Counted from the first letter of the stretch, positions 1 to 9,126 are shown. The stretch: DNA of 64,000 nt from Burkholderia sp. BCC0506 (GCF_902833145.1 NZ_CADFEN010000015.1:62001-126000), one strand, 5' to 3'. Notes: a model not told the origin generated them from the letters alone. A program made the numbers and translations.

Positions 1-290
1 ACTTCGCGCACGACGAACTTCGGCGTCTCGGCAATACCGATCTCGTTCGCGGCCGCCGCGAGCAGCACGGCCGGCTCATGATCGGCCGATAGCAGCGCGA
101 CCACGCGCGAGTGCTGCCACGCGGTGCGATCGGGCACGAGGCCCGGCTCGCCGAAGAGCGGCTGTTCGTCGGGCGTGTCGGCGTCGGCGTCCTCGACGGA
201 CACCGACAGCGCGCCGAGATCGAGCAGCGCGTCGGACAGGGCCTCCGCATGCTCGCGGGCCAGTTCGACGACGAGTTCGCGATAACTCAT
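1..290 (-). CDS. prmA: Ribosomal protein L11 methyltransferase, N-terminal part (cut by window edge)
   Basis: Only the first 96 or so codons are present; the gene runs off the left edge. The translation opens [20 protein letters not shown] and continues with an acidic stretch and a predicted alpha/beta substrate-recognition domain, as in PrmA. The SAM-binding catalytic half lies outside the window. PrmA trimethylates ribosomal protein L11 in the cytoplasm. The ATG is 2 nt past the accC stop, so it is surely co-transcribed with accB-accC, an order common in Burkholderia. The identification rests on the N-terminal sequence and this context. Confidence 0.85.
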   Translation of the reverse strand, partial: MSYRELVVELAREHAEALSDALLDLGALSVSVEDADADTPDEQPLFGEPGLVPDRTAWQHSRVVALLSADHEPAVLLAAAANEIGIAETPKFVVRE

Positions 291-292
291 GC

Positions 293-1660
293 TTACGCTT
301 CTTCCGGTGCGACCTGCTGCTTCTGCGCGAGCCGGTTTTCGAGGTAATGGATGCTGGTGCCGCCTTCGACGAACTTCGAGTCGATCATCAGCTCGCGGTG
401 CAGCGGGATGTTGGTCTGGATGCCTTCGACGACCATTTCCGACAGCGCGATGCGCATCCGGCGGATCGCCTGTTCGCGCGTCGCGCCGTAGGTGATCAGC
501 TTGCCGATCATCGAATCATAGTTCGGCGGCACGAAATAGCCATTGTAGGCGTGCGAATCGACGCGCACGCCGGGGCCGCCCGGCGTATGCCACGACGTGA
601 TCCGGCCCGGCGACGGCGTGAACTTGAACGGATCTTCGGCGTTGATCCGGCATTCGATCGCATGTCCGCGGAACTGGATGTCGCGCTGGCGCAGCGCGAG
701 CTTCTCGCCGGCCGCGATGCGGATCTGTTCCTGCACGATGTCGACGCCCGTGATCAGCTCCGATACCGGGTGCTCGACCTGCACGCGCGTGTTCATCTCG
801 ATGAAGTAGAACTCGCCGTTTTCGTACAGGAATTCGAACGTGCCCGCACCGAGGTAGCCCATCTTCTTGCACGCGTCCGCGCAGCGGTCGCCGATGCGGT
901 CGATCAGGCGGCGCGGAATGCCCGGCGCCGGCGCTTCCTCGATCACCTTCTGGTGGCGGCGCTGCATCGAGCAGTCGCGTTCGCCGAGCCAGATCGCGTT
1001 CTTGTGCGCGTCCGACAGCACCTGGATCTCGATGTGGCGCGGGTTCTCGAGGAACTTCTCCATGTACACCTGCGGGTTGCCGAACGCACGGCCGGCTTCC
1101 TCGCGGGTCATGTTGACCGCGTTGACGAGCGCGGCTTCGGTGTGCACGACGCGCATCCCGCGCCCGCCGCCGCCGCCGGCCGCCTTGATGATGACCGGAT
1201 AGCCGATCGCGCGCGCAATCTTGACGATCTCCTTCGGATCTTCCGGCAACGCGCCTTCCGAGCCCGGCACGCACGGCACGCCGGTCTTGATCATCGTCTG
1301 CTTCGCGGTGACCTTGTCGCCCATCAGGCGGATCGTTTCCGGACGCGGGCCGATGAACGTGAAGCCCGACTGCTCGACGCGCTCCGCGAAATCGGCGTTC
1401 TCCGACAGGAAGCCGTAGCCGGGGTGGATCGCCTCGGCATCGGTGACTTCCGCGGCGCTGATCAGCGCCGGCATGTTCAGGTAGCTCAGGTTCGACGGGG
1501 CCGGGCCGATACAGACGGCTTCGTCCGCGAGGCGCACGTACTTGGCTTCCTTGTCGGCTTCCGAGTAGACGACCACCGTCTTGACGCCGAGTTCGCGGCA
1601 CGCGCGCTGGATGCGCAGCGCGATTTCACCGCGGTTGGCAATGAGGATTTTTTCAAACAT
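293..1660 (-). CDS. accC: Acetyl-CoA carboxylase, biotin carboxylase subunit
   Basis: 455 aa, full length. Biotin carboxylase carboxylates the biotin carried on AccB, using ATP and bicarbonate, in the first step of fatty-acid synthesis. The N-terminus [17 protein letters not shown] is typical. The ATP-grasp glycine loop [10 protein letters not shown] is at residues 159-168. The catalytic set E288, N290, R292 and E296 falls at the same numbers as in the E. coli enzyme. It sits 85 nt downstream of accB and 2 nt before prmA, as one minus-strand operon. Nothing is unusual about it. Confidence 0.98.
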   Translation of the reverse strand: MFEKILIANRGEIALRIQRACRELGVKTVVVYSEADKEAKYVRLADEAVCIGPAPSNLSYLNMPALISAAEVTDAEAIHPGYGFLSENADFAERVEQSGFTFIGPRPETIRLMGDKVTAKQTMIKTGVPCVPGSEGALPEDPKEIVKIARAIGYPVIIKAAGGGGGRGMRVVHTEAALVNAVNMTREEAGRAFGNPQVYMEKFLENPRHIEIQVLSDAHKNAIWLGERDCSMQRRHQKVIEEAPAPGIPRRLIDRIGDRCADACKKMGYLGAGTFEFLYENGEFYFIEMNTRVQVEHPVSELITGVDIVQEQIRIAAGEKLALRQRDIQFRGHAIECRINAEDPFKFTPSPGRITSWHTPGGPGVRVDSHAYNGYFVPPNYDSMIGKLITYGATREQAIRRMRIALSEMVVEGIQTNIPLHRELMIDSKFVEGGTSIHYLENRLAQKQQVAPEEA

Positions 1661-1745
1661 AGCGAGTATTCGTCTCTTCGAGGGGCGCGCGAACGGCGCC
1701 TGGCGAGCATCGGCGGCGCGCGGCCGGCAAGGCCGCGCGGCGGGC

Positions 1746-2219
1746 TTAGCCGATCACGAAAAGCGGCTGGCCGTATTCGACGGCCTGGCCGTTCTCGACG
1801 AGGATTTCCTTGATCACGCCGGCCTTGTCCGACTCGATCTCGTTGAGCAGCTTCATCGCTTCGATGATGCAGATCGTCTGGCCTTCCTTGACCGTGTCGC
1901 CGGCCTGCACGAACGGGTCGGCGCCCGGCGACGGTGCGCGATAGAGCGTGCCGACCATCGGCGACGTCACGACGTGGCCCTGCGGGGCGGCCGGTGCGGG
2001 TGCGGCGCCGGCGGCCGGCGCGGCGGCGCCTTCGGTCGGCAGCGCGACCGACGGAGCGGGCGCGCTGACTTGCGGGGCAAACCCAGCCGTCGGCTGCACG
2101 TAGACCGGCGGCGCGTTCTTGACGATACGCACCTTGCCTTCGCCTTCCGTCACTTCCAGCTCGGAGATGCCGGATTCGGAAACGAGGTCGATCAGAGTTT
2201 TCAGCTTACGAAGATCCAT
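1746..2219 (-). CDS. accB: Biotin carboxyl carrier protein of acetyl-CoA carboxylase
   Basis: 157 aa. The C-terminal lipoyl/biotinyl domain carries the E-A-M-K-L signature, with the biotinylated lysine at residue 123. An Ala/Pro-rich flexible linker covers about residues 50-80, and the N-terminal 35 residues match AccB. The protein carries carboxybiotin between AccC and the AccAD carboxyltransferase. The ribosome-binding purine run just upstream lies inside a short palindrome GGGAATTCCC (2221-2230). The hairpin at 2247-2269 separates it from aroQ, so accB probably begins its own transcription unit or is differentially expressed. Confidence 0.97.
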   Translation of the reverse strand: MDLRKLKTLIDLVSESGISELEVTEGEGKVRIVKNAPPVYVQPTAGFAPQVSAPAPSVALPTEGAAAPAAGAAPAPAAPQGHVVTSPMVGTLYRAPSPGADPFVQAGDTVKEGQTICIIEAMKLLNEIESDKAGVIKEILVENGQAVEYGQPLFVIG

Positions 2220-2246
2220 CGGGAATTCCCCTTTTCAATACGTGAA

Positions 2247-2269
2247 AGCGCCGGTTAGCGGCCGGCGCT
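2247..2269 (-). terminator. Intercistronic hairpin between aroQ and accB
   Basis: A perfect 8-bp stem AGCGCCGG/CCGGCGCT encloses a 7-nt loop. It lies 18 nt after the aroQ stop and about 27 nt before the accB start on the minus strand. No clear U-run follows, so it may attenuate or stabilise RNA ends rather than terminate fully. Confidence 0.45.
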
Positions 2270-2286
2270 GAATCTAGATCGCGAAA

Positions 2287-2739
2287 TCAGCCGCGCGACG
2301 TGCCTTGCAGCTTGTCCAGCGCGTACTCGAGCGCGTACAGATAACCTTTCCAGCCAAGCCCGCAGATCACGCCTTCGGCCTGGTCGGAAAAATAGGAGTG
2401 GTGCCTGAACGCTTCGCGGCGATGCACGTTCGACAGGTGAACCTCGACGAACGGGATGCCAACACCGGCGATCGCGTCCCGGATCGCAACGCTCGTATGC
2501 GTATACGCGGCCGGATTGATCAGGATGAAATCGGTCTGTTCCTCCCGCGCGGCCTGGATGCGGTCGACCAGCGCGCCCTCATGGTTGCTCTGGAACGACG
2601 ACAGTTCCGCGCCGGCTTCCCGGGCGCGCGCGGCAAGCGCCTGATCGATCTGCGCGAGCGTGACGCGGCCGTACACCTCCGGTTCCCGGGTGCCGAGAAG
2701 GTTCAGGTTGGGGCCGTGCAACACCAGCAATCGTGTCAT
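2287..2739 (-). CDS. aroQ: Type II 3-dehydroquinate dehydratase
   Basis: 150 aa, the usual size for the dodecameric type II enzyme. It converts 3-dehydroquinate to 3-dehydroshikimate in the shikimate pathway. Visible motifs are the N-terminal [20 protein letters not shown], with the lid arginine at 18 and catalytic tyrosine at 23, then [18 protein letters not shown], and EVHLSN with the catalytic histidine. It lies upstream of accB in the same direction, an arrangement also found in other proteobacteria. A second shikimate gene, aroE, is at 9.1 kb. Confidence 0.96.
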   Translation of the reverse strand: MTRLLVLHGPNLNLLGTREPEVYGRVTLAQIDQALAARAREAGAELSSFQSNHEGALVDRIQAAREEQTDFILINPAAYTHTSVAIRDAIAGVGIPFVEVHLSNVHRREAFRHHSYFSDQAEGVICGLGWKGYLYALEYALDKLQGTSRG

Positions 2740-2933
2740 GGTCGCTTCTATTTCTGCGGAATTGCGCGAACTTTAGCGCTATTTAGAGAAATTTGTCTAG
2801 TTTTGCCGAACGGCCAGGCGCGCTGGACCTGCAAGAATTACCGGTGTGGATCGAAAGTACCGGCGAATTCACGCGAAATTGCGGCGATTGACCCGCAAAT
2901 CGCCGCCAACGCGCAGGTTGCCGTTCGGGCGGA

Positions 2934-3482
2934 TTACAGCGCGTCGAGCGTCTTTTTCAGCTCGGCCGGCTGGATTTGTCCCAATTTTGTCTCGCGGATC
3001 TTGCCGGTTGCGTCGATGACGACGGTAAACGGCAGCGCACCGGCGGTATTTCCGAAATTACGGGCCAGATCGGCGCCCGCATAGCCGCTGACGAAGACCG
3101 GGTAGTCGACCTTCACCTTCTGCAGGAAGTTCTTCACGTTCTGCTCGGAATCGACGCCGATCCCGACGAAACGGATGCCCTTCTGCTTGTACTGGTGCGA
3201 CAGCGCGACGAGCTCGGGCATCTCCTCCACGCATGGGCCGCACCACGACGCCCAGAAGTTGACGACAACCTTCTGACCCTTGAAGGCGGCCAGCGTGGCC
3301 GGCTTGCCGTCGACGCCGGTGAGCGACGACGCCCACAGCTGGTCGACCGGGTTGCCGTGGGCGGCCGGCGCGGCGACGGCGACGCCGTCGTCGGCCGTGC
3401 CGCGGAACCAGTGACCGGCGGCGATCCCGCCGGCGACGGCGGCGGCCGCGACCACCGCAAGCGCCAACATGCGTTTCATCAT
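2934..3482 (-). CDS. TlpA/ResA-like membrane-anchored thioredoxin
   Basis: 182 aa from the ATGATG at 3482/3479, preceded by a GGAG ribosome-binding site; longer in-frame starts run into the insertion-sequence remnant. Residues 4-22 form a hydrophobic, Ala-rich signal anchor. A thioredoxin-like AhpC/TSA-Redoxin domain follows, with the redox motif W-C-G-P-C (C81, C84) and a later cis-proline region around GALPFTVVID. It is probably a periplasmic thiol-disulfide reductase or thioredoxin-like protein. The substrate is not visible from the context. Function is assigned at family level only. Confidence 0.88.
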   Translation of the reverse strand: MMKRMLALAVVAAAAVAGGIAAGHWFRGTADDGVAVAAPAAHGNPVDQLWASSLTGVDGKPATLAAFKGQKVVVNFWASWCGPCVEEMPELVALSHQYKQKGIRFVGIGVDSEQNVKNFLQKVKVDYPVFVSGYAGADLARNFGNTAGALPFTVVIDATGKIRETKLGQIQPAELKKTLDAL

Positions 3483-3502
3483 CAGAATTTGCTCCGAGAA
3501 AC

Positions 3503-3520
3503 CCCGCCAATGATGGCGGG
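3503..3520. repeat. Inverted repeat in the tlpA-type gene leader, resembling an IS605-type end
   Basis: CCCGCC-AATGAT-GGCGGG followed by AAGGA lies 20 nt upstream of the thioredoxin start. Read on the plus strand, G-A-A-A-C-C-C-C-G-C-C... then GGCGGG-A-AGGA has the shape of the right-end hairpin seen at 4090-4109 (pyrimidine-rich arm, short loop, purine-rich arm, AGGA). It could be an old element boundary or simply the leader hairpin of the minus-strand gene. Confidence 0.4.
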
Positions 3521-3559
3521 AAGGAAAGGAGTGGGGTTGACAGGCAGCTTCTTCCACGG

Positions 3560-4102
3560 GTTAGGATCACCTTCGCCACACTTTCGATCGGCGAGAAGCT
3601 GCCCAATGACCCGTTCGGTCGACGAGCGGCGGAAAAGCTGGCGAAGGCGCAGCGTGCGCACAAGCACAAGCGGCATAGCGCGAAGTTGCACGCCAAAGTG
3701 ACGAACGCCCGTGCCGATTTCCAACACAAGCTCGCGCTCGACCTGGTGCGGCGTTTCGATTACATCGCGGTTGGCAACGTATCTGCCGTCAAACTTGCCA
3801 GAACCAGGATGGCGAAGAGCGTCTACGACGCATCCTGGTCGTCCTTCCGAAACAAGCTCCGCTACAAGGCGATCGCGCACGGGGCCACGTTCGAGGAAGT
3901 CGACGAAAGCGGTTCGACCCAGTCCTGTTCGTCGTGCGGGTCGAAAGACAGCACGACGCGGCCGAAAGGTATCGCGGGACTGCGAATAAGAGAGTGGGCC
4001 TGCAGTGACTGTGGTGTCGAGCATGATCGAGATACCAACGCTGCGTTGAACATTCTCCGATGCGGACGTGCATCGCCAGGTGTGGGAATCCTCTGCCTTT
4101 AG
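3560..4102 (+). pseudogene. TnpB (IS200/IS605, IS1341-type) C-terminal fragment
   Basis: An open frame of about 180 codons matches the C-terminal half of TnpB RNA-guided nucleases/transposon proteins. It includes TFATLSIGEKLPN, then RRAAEKLAKAQRAHK, a zinc-ribbon with cysteines encoded at 3926, 3935, 4001 and 4010, and HDRDTNAALNIL carrying the last RuvC aspartate. The N-terminal domains and the first RuvC aspartate (the DxG motif before TFATLS) are gone. The second catalytic position, usually E in V-E-D-L, reads V-G-N-V, so it cannot be an active nuclease. Base composition is visibly less GC-rich than its neighbours. No TnpA (Y1 transposase) is nearby. There is no convincing start codon; TTG at 3686 is the only in-frame candidate I noted. 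Most likely a decayed remnant. Confidence 0.88.
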
Positions 4103-4119
4103 GCGGAGGAGGACGTCAA
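4084..4119 (+). mobile_element. Right end of the IS605-group remnant (omega-RNA 3' scaffold-like hairpin)
   Basis: CCTCTGCC (4090-4097), loop TTTA, GGCGGAGG (4102-4109), then AGGACGTCAA. This is the usual IS605/IS1341 right-end layout: a hairpin overlapping the tnpB stop codon, then GAGGANGTCAA. In active relatives the omega (right-end) RNA scaffold ends at TCAA and the guide is the flanking DNA. Here the flank beginning at 4120 is the 3' end of the neighbouring minus-strand gene. Confidence 0.75.
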
Positions 4120-4760
4120 TCCGGTTCGGAAGGGGCCTGGCTCGCCTCGACGAGCGCGCGCAGCGCGGCGGCGTCCGCGCGGGCGACGCGGCCGCGCGCG
4201 TCGGCCTTCACCGCGCCGCGCAGGTCGTCGCTCGCATACAGCGCGAGATGGATGCCGATCGCGTCCACGTCGCGCCGCGGGCGCCACAGGAAACTGAGCG
4301 TCTCGACGTCGCCGCGGCCCGCGAAATGCCGCGTCTCGGACACGTCGTACTGGACGTTCTGGTTCAGCAGGTAGATCGCGACATCCTTCGGGTTGTCGGT
4401 GAATGCCTGCAAATGGATGTCCGAATGCGCGTTCGCGGTGCCGTTCAGCACGGCGCCCGTCACATAAGGATGGAACTCGGCGAGCCGGCGCATCCAGTCG
4501 AGCGCGATCTCGCGCAGGCGGCGCAGTTCGTCCGGCTGCGTGTCGCTCTGGAACAGCGCGAGGTACTCGCGCAGTTCTTCCTCGATCTGGTCGTTATCTG
4601 GCAGCCATTCGCCGGCAACGCGCGAATCGCCCAGCAACTGGCGCGCGGCCTTGCGTTTCGCGCCGGCGTAGTCCAGGCCGTCCTCCGCGATCAGGCGAGC
4701 GGCGGACTGGGCGATTTCCTCGCGGACGCGCCGCGGGTCGACAAGAGGTTTGCGAGACAT
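4116..4760 (-). CDS. Conserved protein of unknown function
   Basis: 214 aa from the ATG at 4760 (MSRKPLVDPRRV); upstream in-frame codons are low-complexity and lack a ribosome-binding site. I do not recognise a named family with certainty. The middle, about residues 105-135, reads TGAVLNGTANAHSDIHL then FTDNPKDVAIYLLNQN. This has a G-T/S...S-D spacing vaguely like the nucleotidyltransferase fold, but no D-x-D pair is clear. The N-terminal third is charged and helical. No signal peptide or membrane segment is seen. Its stop codon TGA is formed by bases of the IS right end (TCAA, 4116-4119), so the native C-terminus may be altered. It is divergent from mpl. Confidence 0.7.
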   Translation of the reverse strand: MSRKPLVDPRRVREEIAQSAARLIAEDGLDYAGAKRKAARQLLGDSRVAGEWLPDNDQIEEELREYLALFQSDTQPDELRRLREIALDWMRRLAEFHPYVTGAVLNGTANAHSDIHLQAFTDNPKDVAIYLLNQNVQYDVSETRHFAGRGDVETLSFLWRPRRDVDAIGIHLALYASDDLRGAVKADARGRVARADAAALRALVEASQAPSEPD

Positions 4761-4880
4761 GATCCGGCAATCATACTCGATCGTCGCGGCGCCCGAGCAC
4801 GGGGGCGGCGGCCTGCCGCCCGAGGGCGCCGGCACCGCCGGCGCGCATCGTTCGGGGCGCCGGGCATCGCGGGCCGTCAG

Positions 4881-4887
4881 TTACAAT
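4881..4887 (+). promoter_or_regulatory. Possible -10 element for mpl
   Basis: TTACAAT about 120 nt before the mpl start is the best -10 match in this 246-nt divergent intergenic region. No good -35 sits at 17 nt, so this is a weak call. Confidence 0.3.
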
Positions 4888-5006
4888 AGTGCTCTTTGTG
4901 TCGCGGCAAAGTCGTCGGCCGGGCACCGGCCGCACGGCCCGTCCGGCGCGACACACACGCATCCTTTCCGAATCGACGGCGCCCGGCGGCGCGAAAGCAT
5001 TCATCT

Positions 5007-6392
5007 ATGCACATCCATATTCTTGGCATCTGCGGCACCTTCATGGGCGGTCTCGCCGTACTCGCGCGCGAGGCGGGCCACACGGTGACGGGGTGCGACG
5101 CGGGCGTCTATCCGCCGATGAGCACGCAGCTCGAGGCGCAGGGCATCACGCTGATCGAGGGCTACGGCGCCGAGCAGATCGACCTGAAGCCGGACCTGTT
5201 CGTGATCGGCAACGTCGTCACGCGCGGCAACCCGCTGATGGAGGCGATCCTCGATCGCGGCCTGCCTTACGTGTCGGGCCCGCAGTGGCTCGGCGAGCAC
5301 GTGCTGGCCGGCAAATGGGTGCTCGCGGTCGCGGGCACGCACGGCAAGACGACCACGTCCTCGATGCTCGCGTGGCTGCTGGAGGACGCCGGGCTGAACC
5401 CTGGCTTCCTGATCGGCGGCGTGCCGCTGAACTTCGGCGTGTCCGCGCGGCTCACCGATTCGAGCTTCTTCGTGATCGAGGCCGACGAGTACGACACGGC
5501 ATTCTTCGACAAGCGCTCGAAGTTCGTGCACTACCGGCCGCGCACCGCGGTACTGAACAACCTCGAATTCGATCACGCCGACATCTTCCCCGATCTCGCC
5601 GCGATCGAGACGCAATTCCATCATCTGGTACGCACGGTGCCCGGCGTCGGGCGGCTCGTCACGAACGGCCGCTCGGAGGCGCTCGAGCGCGTGCTCGCGC
5701 GCGGCTGCTGGAGCGAGGTCGAGCGTTTCGGCGTCGACGGCGGCTGGCAGGCGCTGCCGGCCGAGGACGGCGTGCCGGTCGACGAACGCTTCGCGGTGTA
5801 TTCGCAGGCTGAGCGTGTCGGCGAAGTCGCCTGGCAGGTGCAGGGCGATCACAACCGGATGAACGCGCTCGCGGCGATCGCCGCCGCGCGCCACGTCGGC
5901 GTACCGCCCGCGCAGGCAGCCGTTTCGCTTGCATCGTTCCGCAACGTGAAGCGCCGCATGGAAGTGCGCGGCAGCGTGGACGGCGTGACCGTCTATGACG
6001 ATTTCGCGCACCATCAGACCGCGATCGACACCACGATCGCCGGCCTTCGTGCGCGCATCGGTCGCCAGAATGCCCGCATTCTCGCCGTGCTCGAGCCGCG
6101 CTCGAACACGATGAAGCTCGGCGTGATGAAGTCGCAACTGCCGGCGAGCCTCGCCGATGCCGATCTCGTGTTCGGCTACGGCGCGCCGACCGGGCGCGAC
6201 GCGCTCGGCTGGAATCTCGCCGAAGCGCTCGCGCCGCTCGGCGAGCGCGCACGCGCATTCGACGATCTGCATCTGCTGGTGAAGGCGGTGGTCGAGGCCG
6301 CGCGGCCGGGCGACCACGTGCTCGTGATGAGCAACGGCGGCTTCGGCGGCGTGCACCAGAAGCTGCTCGACGCGCTCGGGAGCCGCACGTGA
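5007..6392 (+). CDS. mpl: UDP-MurNAc:L-alanyl-gamma-D-Glu-meso-DAP ligase (murein tripeptide ligase)
   Basis: 461 aa from the ATG at 5007 (MHIHILGICGTFMGGLA). It ligates recycled murein tripeptide to UDP-MurNAc, feeding peptidoglycan recycling in the cytoplasm. It belongs to the Mur ligase family: an N-terminal Rossmann UDP-binding domain with G-I-C-G-T-F-M-G, the ATP loop AGTHGKTTT at residues 109-117, then IEADEYDTAFFDKRSKF and the C-terminal domain with VLEPRSNTMKLG. GTFMGG and DTAFFDKRSKF distinguish Mpl from MurC. The stop overlaps the start of the next gene by 4 nt (GTGA). Confidence 0.96.
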   Translation: MHIHILGICGTFMGGLAVLAREAGHTVTGCDAGVYPPMSTQLEAQGITLIEGYGAEQIDLKPDLFVIGNVVTRGNPLMEAILDRGLPYVSGPQWLGEHVLAGKWVLAVAGTHGKTTTSSMLAWLLEDAGLNPGFLIGGVPLNFGVSARLTDSSFFVIEADEYDTAFFDKRSKFVHYRPRTAVLNNLEFDHADIFPDLAAIETQFHHLVRTVPGVGRLVTNGRSEALERVLARGCWSEVERFGVDGGWQALPAEDGVPVDERFAVYSQAERVGEVAWQVQGDHNRMNALAAIAAARHVGVPPAQAAVSLASFRNVKRRMEVRGSVDGVTVYDDFAHHQTAIDTTIAGLRARIGRQNARILAVLEPRSNTMKLGVMKSQLPASLADADLVFGYGAPTGRDALGWNLAEALAPLGERARAFDDLHLLVKAVVEAARPGDHVLVMSNGGFGGVHQKLLDALGSRT

Positions 6393-6958
6393 TCCTGTAT
6401 CTGCACGGCTTCCGGTCGTCGCCGGAATCGCAGAAATCGCGGCTGCTCGCCGCGCGCATGGCCGAACTCGGCCGCACCGGCGACTGGCGGTGCCCGTCGC
6501 TGTCGGTGTCGCCGCTCGAGGCGATCGCCGTCGCGGAAGCCGAAGTGGCGGGCGCACGCGAGGTCACCGTGATCGGCAGCTCGCTCGGCGGTTATTACGC
6601 GACGTGGCTCGCCGAAAAGCATGGCTGGAAGGCCGTGCTGCTGAATCCGGCGATCGTGCCGCAGCGCGATCTCGAACAGCATCTGGGCGAGCAGCCGCTA
6701 TGGCACGGCGGCGGGACGATCGTCGTCGAGCGCCGTCACCTGCACGAGCTCGATGCGCTGCACGTGCCGGCGATCACCCGCGCCGACCGCTACTATCTGT
6801 TCGCGGCGACCGGCGACGAAGTGCTCGATTATCGCGAGATGCTCGCCCATTACCCGGGCGCGAAAACCCGCGTGATCGAGGGCAGCGATCACGGAATCAG
6901 CGAATTTGCCGACTATGTCGACGACGTTCTCGCGTTTTGCGACGGAAAGACGTCATAA
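6389..6958 (+). CDS. YqiA-type alpha/beta-fold esterase
   Basis: 189 aa starting at GTG 6389, translationally coupled to mpl by a 4-nt overlap. The N-terminus ILYLHGFRSSPESQK gives the oxyanion region. The nucleophile elbow G-S-S-L-G-G places the catalytic serine at residue 65, and SDHGISEF near the C-terminus gives the catalytic histidine. Size and motifs match the YqiA/UPF0227 family of small cytoplasmic esterases; the natural substrate is not known. Confidence 0.88.
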   Translation: MILYLHGFRSSPESQKSRLLAARMAELGRTGDWRCPSLSVSPLEAIAVAEAEVAGAREVTVIGSSLGGYYATWLAEKHGWKAVLLNPAIVPQRDLEQHLGEQPLWHGGGTIVVERRHLHELDALHVPAITRADRYYLFAATGDEVLDYREMLAHYPGAKTRVIEGSDHGISEFADYVDDVLAFCDGKTS

Positions 6959-7038
6959 ACCGGCCGCGGGCCGATCGAATCCCCATCATCATGCGGCGCC
7001 GCCGATGCGGCGCCCGGCAGTCTGAACGAGAGTACTGA

Positions 7039-9126
7039 GTGAACGTTTTCTTCGAGGAATCGGGCAGTTTCAAGGCGGGCAGCGTGCTGTCGCGCCAGGG
7101 CGACGCATTTCAGGTCGAGTTGCCCGGCGGGCGGCGCGCGAAGGTGCGCGCGAAAGACGTGCTGATCGAGTTCGACAAGCCGGCCGCGAGCGAACTGATG
7201 CAGGCGGCCGACACGGCCGCGCAGCAGATCGATCTGGACTTCCTGTGGGAATGCGCGCCGGCCGACGAGTTCGCGTACACGGCGCTCGCCGCCGAGTACT
7301 TCGGCGCGACGTACGGCCCGGTCGAGCGCGCCGCGCTCGTGCTGCGGCTGCACGGCTCGCCCGTCTACTTCCGTCGCAAAGGGCGCGGCCAGTACCAGCG
7401 CGCGCCGGAAGAGCAGCTCAAGATGGCGCTCGCGTCGCTCGAGCGCAAGCGCCAGCAGGCGCTCGTGCAGGCGCAGTACGAAGAAGAGCTGAAGGCCGGC
7501 AAGCTGCCGGAAGCGTTCGCGGGCAAGGTGCTCGGGTTGCTGACGCGGCCGGACAAGAATTCGATCGAATACAAGGCGATGGAAGCGGCGGCCGGCGCGC
7601 GCGGCGTATCGCCGGCGCGACTGATGCTCGATTGCGGCGGCATCGAGTCGCCGCGTGCGCTGCACGAAGCGCGCTTCCTCGCGGAATTCTTCCCGCACGG
7701 CACGGGCTTTCCGCCCGTCACGGTCGGCCCGCTGCCGGACGACCTGCCGCGCGCCGACGTCGAGGCGTTCTCGATCGACGACATCACGACGACCGAAATC
7801 GACGACGCGTTCTCGGTCGAACACCTGTCCGACGGCCGCGTGCGGGTCGGCGTGCACATCGCGGCGCCGGCGCTCGGCATCGTGCGCGGCGACCCGGTCG
7901 ACGCGATCGCGCGCGCGCGCCTGTCGACCGTCTACATGCCGGGCGACAAGATCACGATGCTGCCGGACGACGTCGTCGACGTGTTCACGCTGAAGGAGGG
8001 CGACTATCGCCCGGCGCTGTCGCTGTACATCATCGTGAACCGCGACACGCAGGAGATCGTCGCGAACGAGACGCGCGCCGAGCTCGTGTTCGTGAAGCAC
8101 AACCTGCGCCACAACACGCTCGACGAGCTCGTCACCGAAGAGACGCTCGCGGCCGGCACCGGCGACTACCCGCACAAGGACGACATCGCGGTGCTGTGGC
8201 CGCTCGCGCAGGCGCTGTTCGAGAAGCGCCAGGTCGCGCGCGCGGGCTACGGCCTGAAGCGCGAGGTGCAGCGCAACACCGACTACAACTTCTACGTCGA
8301 GGGCGAGCACGTGAAGATCACGCCGCGCCGCCGCGGCTCGCCGCTCGACCTGATCGTGTCGGAGCTCGCGATCCTCGCGAACTCGACCTGGGGCGCGTTC
8401 CTGCACGACCACACGGTGCCGGGCATCTACCGGTCGCAGCGCGGCTTCGGCGCGCCGGGCCCGAAGCGCACGCGGATGCAGACGACGGCTGCGCCGCACG
8501 AAGGCCTCGGCGTCGCGCAGTACGCGTGGAGCACGTCGCCGCTGCGCCGCTACGTCGACCTCGTGAACCAGTGGCAACTGCTCGCGTGCGTGCAGCACGG
8601 CGTCACCGCGAAGCTCGCCGCGCCGTTCAAGCCGAAGGACGCCGACCTGTACGCGGTCGTGCAGGGCTTCGACGATACGTACACGGCCTACGCCGACTAC
8701 CAGCGCCGGATGGAGTATTTCTGGTGTCTGCGCTGGCTCGCGCAGGAGCAGAAGAAGCAGGTCGTCGCGAGCGTCGTGAAGGGCGATCTCGTGCGTCTCG
8801 AGGAAATCCCGCTGCTGCTCCACGTGCCGGGGCTCGGCGTGCATGCGCGCGGCACGCGCGTGCTGCTCGACGTGATGTCGCTCGACGAACTGACGATCGA
8901 GGCGTCGGTGCGCCTCTTGAACGTGCTCGACGCGCCGACCGTGACGAGCGGCGACGCGGCCGACGAAGAGGAGGACGCCGAAGGCGGCGACGACACGCTG
9001 GTCGACGCGGAAGACGCGTCGGCGCAAACCGAGGCCGAGGCGCTGGCCGAGGCCGACGATGCATCGGCGCAGGCCGGTGCCGAAGCCGCGAACGGCGACG
9101 ACGGCGAAGAGGGGCGCGCATCATGA
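7039..9126 (+). CDS. rnb: RNase II/RNB-family exoribonuclease
   Basis: 695 aa from GTG 7039. The RNB catalytic domain is clear: E-A-F-S-I-D-D then [10 protein letters not shown] (about 243-260) with metal-binding aspartates, followed by VGVHIAAP and, later, [15 protein letters not shown]. The enzyme degrades RNA 3' to 5'. After about residue 645 the protein ends in a strongly acidic, Ala-rich low-complexity tail ([10 protein letters not shown] and repeats of ADDASAQ). I do not see a clear C-terminal S1 domain in this tail, although the region before it, about 580-640, could hold a small OB fold. The stop overlaps aroE (ATGA). Confidence 0.9.
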   Translation: MNVFFEESGSFKAGSVLSRQGDAFQVELPGGRRAKVRAKDVLIEFDKPAASELMQAADTAAQQIDLDFLWECAPADEFAYTALAAEYFGATYGPVERAALVLRLHGSPVYFRRKGRGQYQRAPEEQLKMALASLERKRQQALVQAQYEEELKAGKLPEAFAGKVLGLLTRPDKNSIEYKAMEAAAGARGVSPARLMLDCGGIESPRALHEARFLAEFFPHGTGFPPVTVGPLPDDLPRADVEAFSIDDITTTEIDDAFSVEHLSDGRVRVGVHIAAPALGIVRGDPVDAIARARLSTVYMPGDKITMLPDDVVDVFTLKEGDYRPALSLYIIVNRDTQEIVANETRAELVFVKHNLRHNTLDELVTEETLAAGTGDYPHKDDIAVLWPLAQALFEKRQVARAGYGLKREVQRNTDYNFYVEGEHVKITPRRRGSPLDLIVSELAILANSTWGAFLHDHTVPGIYRSQRGFGAPGPKRTRMQTTAAPHEGLGVAQYAWSTSPLRRYVDLVNQWQLLACVQHGVTAKLAAPFKPKDADLYAVVQGFDDTYTAYADYQRRMEYFWCLRWLAQEQKKQVVASVVKGDLVRLEEIPLLLHVPGLGVHARGTRVLLDVMSLDELTIEASVRLLNVLDAPTVTSGDAADEEEDAEGGDDTLVDAEDASAQTEAEALAEADDASAQAGAEAANGDDGEEGRAS

